Below, in pieces: positions 37,401 to 49,100 of a DNA stretch of 64,000 nucleotides. The notes beneath the pieces were generated by a model. It made no database searches and had not been told where the DNA came from. It saw only the letters and a program-made list of their open reading frames with translations. The DNA is from Maylandia zebra (taxonomy: Eukaryota > Chordata > Actinopteri > Cichliformes > Cichlidae). The stretch spans positions 19,419,560 through 19,483,559 of the forward strand of contig NC_135177.1 in assembly GCF_041146795.1 (NCBI RefSeq), in the 5' to 3' direction. The position numbers and the translations under genes are program-made. Each line of letters begins with the position of its first letter. The first letter of the stretch is position 1.

Positions 37401-40143
37401 TTAAGTTTTTGTACAAAGTGTCTGTATTGGATCACAATCACCAATACCAGTCTGAATTTTACTTGGTAGCTGATCAGAAAGGAAATCAGTGGCATCGCAC
37501 GTCACTAGTAGATAACGCAATGTTTCATGATGCAGGCAGCAGATTATTTTAAAAGCAGTTTCCTTCTCTCGGCCACTTCTTGTTCATGCATTTTGTTTTG
37601 CATATATGCTGTCTTATTCATTCAGGTTAAGATTTCTCACTTATAGTGTATTTCTTAGGAATATAGTTTTTAATTGGGGGTTCAGCTGTAACACTTTAAA
37701 ATGTCAGGAATGCTCTGCCTGGAAGGGATCTCCTCCTCTCCACTGTTGTCCCTGTCCAACCCAGCCTCTTGCTACAGGGCATGCAGATGAAAACATCCTG
37801 ATCAAAGACTCCAGTGTTTCCAAAATCTTTGCTCTGGTTTTAAAGCGATCCAGTGTTGCTAAACATAAATGATATATTTTAGTCATATTACTTACCTAGG
37901 ATTTGTTTTTGTTTTTTGGGTTATTCTTTTGTTTTTGCAATGATTTTATTTGAGCATTGCAAGCATTTCGTCTGTCTAAAATTACAGGAGTGGTTGACTC
38001 TTTCAAAAAACATAAAAAGACTGAAGCTAGCATCAGAAAGTGTTATCCAACATGAAGGGAATATTGTAACGCTGCATTCAAGACTCAGTTCTGTCATTTA
38101 TGGTGTGGCAAACTCTAAATGCTGAGTTTGGCATTTAGAGTTTGGCTTGCACTGAAGTCATAGAAAGATACACAACACTGCCAGTTCTTCAAGTCAAAGT
38201 CAGTTTTATTATTCATAACTTTATTATGTAGAAGGCATAGTATAAATTATATTAAAGCATTTGTGCAATTATTAATATGTATAAAATGTGAAGGGTATAG
38301 CAGTTTTTTAAGCATAAGCAAAAATGTTTTTAAAGCCTATGTACACATAGCAAGTGTTTATACATAACTGGACAAGTGAGGAGTCATCAGTATGAAACTG
38401 AGAAAATGAGCATAGCAGCAATTTATTTTTATAAGGTGTTGCCAATTCAATGGCCAACATGTCTATTAGGTTGAAATTTATTGTGTTCACATGTTTTGTC
38501 ACTTTTTAGAAACATCCCAAGTGTTATGATGGAAAAAATTCCATTATACACTCATGTTGAAAAACACACTGCTAGCACTCTGTCTACACGATGATCAACA
38601 AGAGAGATTTCTCAAAGAACTTTGGTTCATTTTTATGCCAAAACTTGATCTTGTGATCATGTTGGATGTGGTGAATGAGAGGAGCTGTGTACTTTTATTT
38701 TTTTTCCTGTTTTTGATTCCTGGCTGTGTGAAAGTAAGCAGCACAGTTCTCATTTTGAGTACAAGGTTTGGGTCTGTCTTTTTTAATGTCTTCATTCAAA
38801 AACTGCGATGTTTATCTCTGCTAACATGGCATGTTTACTTATCAACAGACAGAAAGTGCAGAACGGTGTTTAAAAAGTGGCCTTGGCAGTCTGTGACATG
38901 CGGAGTCATCGTTTCATTGTTTGTTCTCTTTCTCCCAAAGAATAATGCTCTTTTACATTGCTTTCATTTGTGCTTTGTTGAATGCCAATATTTGGTCTTC
39001 AGATGAGTGTTGTGTATGTCCTGTGTTGCAAGCATGCTGAAGTCCTTAAGTTTAAGTTTGGCGGATTATTGGTTTTCTCAGATTTCAACAATACCCGTCA
39101 GACAGACAAGATTGTTACTCGCAGTTCATTGGGTTTGCTCTGTATGCAAATTGTAGTGATGGAAGCTGAGATGGTGTTACATGTCCACAAAGAAAAGTAT
39201 CAAAATCATGATAATTTTGTCCTTTTTATTTATTGTGTGCTTTTTTTTTTCTTTCTTTTACAGCCTCCTTTGCTGAAAGCTATTTTCAATGTAGATCCTG
39301 ATGAAGTACGTTCGCTTATATTCAAAAAAGAAGATGTGAATGCACAGGTAAGCCCAACAGTTACAAATATCTGCATCTGTTTCCTCATATTATTGTTATT
39401 TTTGGGGGGGGCTAATGTGCAGTTGTCCTTGAAAGGCCTCGTGCAGCTCTTTCTTACAGATATTGTAGCATACAGAACAGCACTGCATGACCTGCCTCTT
39501 TTTTTTTTTTTTTTCTTTACTGCATTCCTCGTCAATATTACATATTCAAGTGGTGGTGTTTGTTTCAAAATAAGGCTGTTTTGTACTCACTCGTCCTTCA
39601 CTGCAAGGCTTTTCTTTATTTTTATTTTTATTAATTTGTTAAAACCACAATGTGGTGTTTGTGTAAATATTTGTTCCTGTTAACACTACAGTGTTGCAAA
39701 TGTTAAGGAAAATGTGTTTTTGTATTGCTACACCAGACCAATGCACATGTAATGAAGAGACAGATTGCAGTGTTTACTGCAAGTTGTTTTGTTTCTCTGT
39801 AATCTCAGCAGTTTCTTCCTGTTCACTTAATACAGGACAATGAGAAGCGAACTCCATTGCATGCTGCCGCCTATCTCGGAGATGCAGAAATTATAGAGCT
39901 GTTGATTCTATCTGGTATGTTTTCTTCTTAGTATTAATGCAATGATCACAAGAAAGTGCTTGAAGCCACAAATACTGGGTGAATTTTGGATTGTAGAAAT
40001 GAGAGTTTCACAGGTGTCTGGAGAGATTATCTAACAGTTTTTAATCAGAGAAAATAAGTCATGCTCTTAAAATGTGAAATATTAGAAATATTATAGATGT
40101 GCCTATAATTATCTTCCTAATGCTGGGAGCACATGACATACTG

Positions 40144-40189
<46 letters not shown>

Positions 40190-43100
40190 ATAATGGCACC
40201 TTTTAATAGCAAAGTGGAATACAAGCAATCATTCCTCTGCATACAGTATGATGAGATATTTGAAATGTCTCTACACCTCTTTCAGCCTTTTCTGAACTTT
40301 TCTAATTTAGTCTCTTCAAAAACTGTTGAATACCTTCTTGTCGAAACGTTGCACCATATGCAGCAAAACCATATGAGTTTAAATAGCCTTTGCTTCTTCA
40401 CTTCTAGGTGCAAGAGTAAATGCCAAAGATAACAAGTGGCTCACTCCCCTGCACCGAGCTGTGGCCTCCTGCAGTGAGGTATGTGAATTTTCCCTTTGTT
40501 CTCTGTCATACACACTACAAGACACAGGTTTGCATATCCAAACAATGTAAACCTACTTGTTGTTTTTTCTTCACAGGATGCTGTCCAGGTGTTGCTGAAA
40601 CACTCGGCTGATGTAAATGCCCGAGACAAAAACTGGCAGACGCCACTTCACATCGCCGCCGCCAATAAGGCGGTCCGCTGCGCCGAAGCCCTAGTGCCAC
40701 TACTCAGCAATGTGAATGTGTCAGACAGAGCAGGCCGCACCGCGCTGCACCATGCAGCCTTCAGCGGTCATCTGGAGGTAAATTTAAACCCTAAGACATT
40801 GTTAGATTAAACTGTGCTTAAGGAGGCACTTTAACATCTTTGGAATCGATGTGGTTGCACGTTAATGAATTGAAATAGCAGCTGAACGTTTGGTATCAGC
40901 TTTCTTAAGGAGCAGAGTGTTAATGTAGAGGGTTGGTGAGGTTTTGTGGTTGTAAAGTGTGCAATGTCTTTGAGTATAACCTCTTCAGTAATCCTCATAT
41001 TGATTGATTTAAATTGCTGTGTGCTACATAGATTGTTTTTGCTGGCAAACTGTCAGAGTATGCTAGCATTACTGGGTGTGTTTACCTGACTGTTATTAGA
41101 AGTTCCCGATCTCTTTCTAAGAAGTGTTTCTGCTTGCCTCAAGAATGATTAAACACTGGTGGGCACTCTGCCATGCAGTGCAGAATAATGGTCACATTAT
41201 TTGCCCATTTAACAAGTGTTAGTTGAGACAAGCAACATCCACATATAGGTCTGCTGAATTTTAGTAGCGCATGACTAACCGACCCGACCGTTTGATCCCG
41301 GATTCAGTTGCGCAAAATCTGGTCCAGTCATCCAAATGCTTCCTGACATCAGGGCACCCTCTTAAGTTAAAGAGGGCAGCTTTTCAATGTTTAATGAGCC
41401 AGCTACATTGAATTAAAGAGCACAAACTGCATTTTCAGACATGGCTTAAGACTGAGTGGGCTCTCTGCATGCAGTCATAAATTGTGGTCGCATACTTAAG
41501 GGTGCTGGATGCACAGATAGTGCTTGACCAATCATGTGTCTGGATGCAAATTACCCATTGTAATCTTGTACTTGCATGCAAATTAGCTATCTTAAAAGTG
41601 AATTATCAAAAATTCATGCAAATGAATGCAAGTGCATACAAGCTATTTGGAGCATCTTTTAGGTATACAGTGGATTCAAGTTAAGCATATAAATATGAAA
41701 AAGGTGAGTCTATGGAGGTATGCTCCAAGAGAAGAATGCCACACTACTGGCTGTACAAGACAGGATATTTGGAAATGCATGTTTTCTTGTTTAATCTTAA
41801 TTATATTTGTTCGGTTGGCATACCTGCACAGAATCTGTGCAAAAGGGTGACAAGGTTTCACCACTCATGTTTGCTCAGCAAGTTAAAAAAATAACTTTAG
41901 AAACCCCTGCAGGTTCAAATAATTTCTATTATATTAAAGTGAAGATACGCATACATTGACAAGACAATTGATCCAAGAGCGCTAAGATAAAGTCACTGAA
42001 CTCGTATGTCTAATATGTAAACACTGCATATGTATATAAGTTGCTACATTTATTGCAAATGGTAGATGGGTAGGTTGATGTTGCAGCGTCCCCTGATGTT
42101 TTTTCTCATCCCCTGTTTGGTTTTTTTGGGTTTTTTGCTACTTTTAGATGGTGAGACTCTTGCTCTCCAGAGGGGCCAACATCAATGCTTTTGACAAGAA
42201 GGACCGCCGTGCGATACACTGGGCCGCCTACATGGGTAAAAAATAATGCAGCCATAGAGATTTTTACGTTTTGGTATTTGTTCATTTTTATGCAACTTTA
42301 GACATTCCTTTCTTCTTGTGGTCAATATTAACTTAAATGGCAGAATTTTATTTGAATAAAAATCATCTGTTAAAATGTTTTTAAATGTTTACATTAGAGT
42401 AGATGCCATATGAACAAAAAACATGTCTAATATCTTTGTGTAAGCATTATGTAATTAAATCTCTTTTTATCTTCAGGACACATAGAAGTGGTGAAGCTGC
42501 TGGCATCACATGGAGCTGAGGTGGCCTGCAAAGATAAGAAATCTTACACCCCCCTACATGCGGCAGCCTCTAGTGGAATGATCAGCGTTGTTAAATACCT
42601 CCTGGACTTGGGGGTGGATGTAGGTTCCACCCACAAGCTTTTTGCCATCGCACTGTAGACACTGCTATACTGTATGAGCTCAACAGGAGAGATATTTTTC
42701 AGTGGTGTCTCTAAATTGTGTGTTACAACTGTTCTAACTGTAACTGTTCTTTTATTTGTAGCACTTTATTCTAATTGTTTTAATTGCCTGCTGTTTTCCT
42801 GACTTTCTAGATCAATGAGCCCAATGCATATGGCAACACACCCCTCCACGTGGCCTGCTACAACGGGCAAGATGTGGTTGTGAACGAGCTCATAGACTGT
42901 GGAGCCAACGTCAACCAGGTGAACGAGAAGGGCTTTGCCCCTCTGCATTTCACCGCCGCCTCGCGTCACGGAGCACTCTGCCTGGAGCTTCTGGTTTGCA
43001 ATGGGGCAGATGTCAACATTAAAGTGAGTAAAAACCAGGCAAAGCTTGTTATTAAACAACTAAGTATTTACATATATTTTTAGATATAACTTGTAACGAC

Positions 43101-46100
43101 CACCATTTTCTTTGTGAGTATTTATTACATGGCATGCTGCGGGAAAAAGCCTGTTGTAACCTTTGAGTCTAAGGTTTATTTTGAGCACCTGACGGCTCCT
43201 TTTGGCCTCCCATCCGTAAACTCTCTCCATACTCTTTCACATGATTCTTGCGTAGGTGGTAGAGGTTTGTCGTGTGTGAGTTTGTGCTGGGGACCGGTTT
43301 GCGGCATAATTTGCATAGTACAGTTTTCTGGTCTGTGTCAGACTTTTCATAACCAAACCATTTCCATGCTACAGAGGTAGCCCCTAGTTTAGTATTTCTG
43401 TTTGGAGCTACCTGGTTCTGCCTCATCTTCGCTGGCCATGCTGGTATTTTCTGTACCTGCATTCACTTGGTGGCCATCCAAACAATGAAAAAATGCGACA
43501 CCACAAATTAAACGATAGCGTATAAAATCGCACAGCCCTAACGTCTTGCTTCCTTGTGTGTAAACGTGTATTATTGTGCCTGCTTCCTACATGTGATAGG
43601 TCTTCTCATTGTTTGAGGGAAGCTGATTGACTTGGGGATTAAACTTTACTGTAAAAAGGCATAACTTGTCAGATAATAAGTTTTTGTTTCAATTCAGAGT
43701 AAAGATGGGAAGACTCCACTCCACATGACAGCGATCCATGGGAGGTTCTCGAGGTCTCAAGCAATCATTGAGAAAGGTGAGCTGTTTCTCATGCTGGACC
43801 CAGAAGCAAAAACTGCTTTTTAGTGTAACAGAGGCTAAATGCTTGCTTTGATTTTTGTTTTTTCCCCCTAAAGGTGCGGAGATTGACTGTGAAGACAAGA
43901 ACGGAAATACACCACTACACATTGCCGCTCGATACGGCCACGAACTCCTCATTAACACTCTCATCTCCAACAGAGCTGACACAGCTAAGTACGTGAGCCT
44001 TTCTGTTGATTTTTCAGTCAAGTCTTAGAACATATATTGAAGAGCCTTCCTTCTGAAAGCACACATGTAGTATCTGTTGTGTAACTCATATAAATGGTAA
44101 TGTGCTAGTAATAGTCATTTTTTTATTCCCACATTAGCAACATTGTTGTGTACTGTTTGTATGATACAAAGTTTTTTGTTTTTTCATTCAGACGAGGAAT
44201 CCATGGCATGTTCCCACTGCATTTAGCTGCTCTCAGTGGCTTCTCTGACTGCTGCAGAAAGCTCCTGTCTTCAGGTGAACGGCACTCATGCCCTGTCACA
44301 GCCTTCAGTGCAACGTGACACAAAGCTCACGTTTAAGTAGTTTAGAAATTCCTGACAGGAAAAAAAGTACAAAAATATATCATGTGCAATGTAAAACATT
44401 TTATAATATATCCTGAATGTGTCTCCTTCATAATCACTTTTACCCTGTGCAGGCTTTGATATTGATACTCCTGATGACTTTGGGAGGACCTGTTTACATG
44501 CTGCAGCTGCTGGAGGGTCAGTACACGATGGCTGAATATCGCCTTTAGTATTAAAGTATTGTGTAATTTTTAATCAAGTGACTATCTGTCTGTCTAACCC
44601 CTCAGAAACCTGGAATGTCTAAATCTTCTCCTCAACACTGGGGCCGACTTCAACAGAAAGGACAGCTTTGGCAGGTTTGTAGTATTTATTGGTGGATTTG
44701 GATCAAGAGTCAAATTTGAACAGGGAACTGAGCTGTGTTTGCTTTTCCAGGACCCCTCTGCACTACGCTGCTGCCAATTGTAACTACCAGTGCCTGTTTG
44801 CTCTGGTGGGGTCTGGGGCCAGCGTCAATGACCTAGACGAGCGGGGCTGCACTCCTCTCCACTACGCCGCTGCGTCTGACACAGATGGAAAGTCAGTAAA
44901 TTCTCTCTATTAAAAATGGTGGATGTTGTGTGGGAGGTGGTTCATGTTTGTAGTTTTTCACAGATAAAAGTAAAAATAACCACCTGCATTATCCATTATG
45001 CTGAGTAGTGGTTTAGGACTAGAAGCCAACATGTTGTTTCCTTGACTACAGCGCTTTTGTTGTGTCTGCAGGTGCCTGGAATATTTACTGAGAAATGATG
45101 CAAATCCAGGGATCCGGGACAATCAGGGCTACAATGCTGTGCACTACGCCTCAGCGTATGGACATCGCCTTTGTCTGGAGCTGGTAAGAACTTCAATCCA
45201 GAGTACATGACACTTAACAGCCACCATGTCCCTGTTTTCATATTTGTGTTTTGTGGAATTCTGCTTAAAGAATTGCCTGTTTTTTGTTTGTTTGTGTTTT
45301 TTTCCTGTTCTTTAACAGATTGCAAGTGAAACACCCCTAGATGTGGTAAGTTGATTTTTAGTTCTTTAGTTCTTCTTTTTAGGCTCTTGAAGACATTTCA
45401 CCTCTTGTCTGAGAGGATTCTTCAGTTATAACAGTGAAGAATCCTATCATGGGGATTATGAGCTATTCAGCCCCTAGTGGTGCTTTCACCTTGGACTTAG
45501 TCCAGAGAGTTGTTGTCATCATTATTACGTTATTGGGGTTGCACATTTCAACATGTGAGTGAGTGAATCACCTGGGAGGGGATCTCAAAAGTGTGTTATA
45601 GTTGGTGTTTTAGGCAACCACCTGTTCTGAAATGGTTGTTCTGTTTGGGCATAGATGACTTCTTTTACTCCTCCTTGAATCGTCTGTGTTCTCTGGATGA
45701 CGTCTTGGTTCTCCCCTGGTGAATGTCTGACATTTTGTCTCATGCCTCTTTGCTGATAACTAAAAGTACTCTGTTAATGTGTGCGTTCCTTTTTCTTTTA
45801 CCTTGGAGGGAACGTTTTCTGTATAGTTGTGTAAGCTTCTGATAACCCTAGGTTTGTGTTCCACTGGGTGGTGGGACTCAGAGTTTATGGTGGGTTTCTG
45901 GTAAATTTCAGTGTTCAGGCTACTATCTCCCTCGGTTGAATGGTAACCTGTTTTTTTTTGGTGTCCTTGATGTTTTTATCCCTTTAGTTGATAGATTTTT
46001 TTAAATTTAATTTCTTGAGTTCGTAGAAGAGAAGAAGCCTCACAACTGAGGAGTCTCTTCATAAAACTAGCAAGAAGTACCACAAAACTCTATGACTGAG

Positions 46101-49100
46101 GCCTTATTTTCTGGACCTGTGGGTCTGGTTGAGTCCAAGTGATGGAATTTTTTTCATTAGTCAGTGAGCACAAGGGTCCCTACAGATGTTCGTTTGTGAT
46201 CGCCCAAACTCATCTGCAGAAACATTTTCATTACAATACAAAAGCCCCAAGCAACAGATTTCAGCCAAACTTCAAAGACGTATAACAGGAAGGATTTTTC
46301 TGCTGTGATGTCTCCAGCTGTCTGTAACTCTGTCTATAACAGAGTATAATCAAGGCTTGACATATTTTTTTGTAGTTTTTATGTATATAAAATAGGGCAC
46401 AGAGTCATGCAGTAGGAAAGGAAACAATATCTGAATCAGGTTCTCATGTGTGTCTTGGCTTATTCAGCTAATGGAAACCTCAGGGACAGACATCCTGAAC
46501 GACGCGGATGTCAGAGCCCCTGTCAGCCCCCTGCATCTTGCTGTGAGTAATTTGAAACACTTGGTTTTATCCTTCTGGTGAGCAGTACATGTCACCAGCG
46601 TCAGCAGTAACTTTATAATGGGGGAATCCACCTTTCAGGCATACCATGGTCACCATCAAGCTATGGAGGTTCTGGTGCAGTCTCTGCTGGATCTGGATGT
46701 GAGAAACAGCCAAGGGCGCACACCCCTGGACCTGGCTGCCTTCAAAGGGCATGTGGAGTGTGTGGATGTCCTAATCAACCAGGGAGCCTCCATCTTGGTG
46801 AAAGATTACACCTTGAAGCGAACACCTATACATGCTGCAGGTATGTTAGACGTGGAGTTACAAATAAAATTTCCTGAACCTGAAAATTCAGACCCAAATA
46901 CAACATAAGTAATAAGTTAATCTTTCCCGCAGCTACCAATGGTCACTCAGAGTGTTTACGTTTGCTCATTGGAAATGCTGATCTTCAAAGTGCAGTAGAC
47001 ATTCAAGATGGGAATGGACAGTAAGTTAAATGAAAATCTTTTTATTTTATTTCCATTCTTATTCTAAAGTCATTGCTAACATTATTGCCTCATATCTCCT
47101 AGAACCCCTCTCATGCTTGCGGTCCTGAGTGGACACACAGATTGTGTGTATTCTCTGCTAAATAAAGGAGCCAATGTAGAAGCCAAAGACAAATGGGGCA
47201 GGACAGCCCTGCACAGAGGAGTAAGTAAATGTCATTATTTTTGCTCATATTTCTGTGCATAACTTTATTCACAGTTTTCAGTATGGATACCTAAATCTTG
47301 CTACCACTATCAGAATTTACATGTGTATTTCTTGGCCTTTGTGGAATGAGTGTGTCTTTCAAACATCGCAACAACACAATAATCACAACAGTTTTTTTGT
47401 TTTGTTTTTTGTTTTTTACTGTGTTGCAAGGCACATTTCACTTATTGCCAACCAACCAGCATGTCAGACATGTAGTCCAGTCTCGCTTTTCGAAATATTG
47501 CTTGTCAACATCCTCATTTTCTCCTGATTAGATAGTTGCAAGTCATTGTGTACATGCCTAAATGATGCGGCAGTATCTACAGTTGGTACAAAACAGCAGC
47601 AAGTATATTCACACTAATCACAGGGAACACATCACTCACAGAACGACAGTAACTTCCCATTTGCTTCAGAATCCCAAGATTTTGGCTCTACTTGATACGT
47701 TAGAGCTCCTAATACCTCATACCACCCCTAGACCCTTCAGAATCAGTTGCTGTTACATATTTTACAGTTAAGGCTTAAAACAAATGGTAAACTGTTTTAG
47801 CCCAGTTCTGTGGAACAAACTTCCTCTCGCAATTCTATCAGCACAATCATTTCCCCATTTAGAAATAAATAAACGAACTTCAGGAAAGTATGGACTGGCT
47901 TTTACATGTTGTTTTCTTACATTTTTACTTTTGCTTTCTTTGTCTATTGCTTGTATATCTTCTTTATTCATTAATGTTATGCTTTTTGGAATGTTTTAGT
48001 ACTAATATTTTTTGTAAGTTATATAAAGGACCTTGTGTGATTTTCCATAATGTATGGGTTTACACATTTAGTTGGCAAGCGAAAGGTCGATAGTTGAATT
48101 CCAGTCTGAGACGCAAAACTCTCTACCCAGTATGACTTTACAACACTCCTACTGTGCCAGCTTTCTACACAAATATGCTCTATTTGGACAACAGACATGC
48201 CAGCATATATTGAAAAGAAAACCTTGCCATCAAGGCAACGTAGGCATCATGTTAGGAATCGATGTGGAAATATTCTGCTTTGGGATGCCCAAAAGGCAGT
48301 CAAGATACTGAAAGTAAAAAGAGGCTGACTTCTACTATAGTGCAGTGACCCAACGTAGACCCTCAAAATGTACAATAAACAACTTAAAGAAAAAGAAGCA
48401 ACACTCATGGAGGAAATATTGTGAAAACTGGGTAGTGCTGCGAGTATCTGAGAGGTTTCTCTGAAACCTTGTTTTTTTTTTTCTACATATTGTATGTTGT
48501 CATTCAGGATGTAAGCCAGTCATTGGTAAAACCTGTTTTCTGTTCTCAGGCGGTGACTGGCCATGAGGAATGTGTGGAAGCTTTGCTTCAGCACAGCGCC
48601 AGCTTCCTGGTGCGAGACTGTAAAGGGCGCACACCGATCCACCTGGCAGCGGCGTGTGGACACATAGGGGTACTGGGAGGCCTTCTGCATGCTGCCCAAT
48701 CAGTGGAAACACTCCCTGTCTTAACAGACAACCAAGGCTACACCCCACTGCACTGGGCCTGCTACAATGGTACAGAGAAGAGGGCTTTGATGACATTCCG
48801 TGTAGATAAAGACATTTACATGTGATGGTTAGAACATGCAAGCCTGCCACTAAGTGCAGTAGATTAGTATAATGAAGCACCCAAGTAAATGTGGTTGGAA
48901 TATAGCCAAGCACATCTTTTCCATGTTTATTGCTTGCTCATCATACAGATGGCGACAGAATTATTAGTCCCGTCTTTAAACATTTTGTGTTTCCCAGGTG
49001 CTGTTAAACAAAGAAAGGAATTTTTCTTTTATAGTTTTTTCAAGCATCCAAGTTGTTTTTTTTGGATGCCTACATTATTTTACTTTGCACACAGAGATTA

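Noticed and set aside
38554-39683. Two long open frames (150 and 233 codons) upstream of and across ankrd28 exon 2
   Set aside because: They consist of intron 1 sequence read through exon 2 and beyond its donor; translations are Phe/Leu-rich with no signature.
41260-41400. Possible SINE with a GTTTGATCCCGG box in ankrd28 intron 5
   Set aside because: Only the B-box-like stretch is visible; no body or tail could be matched.
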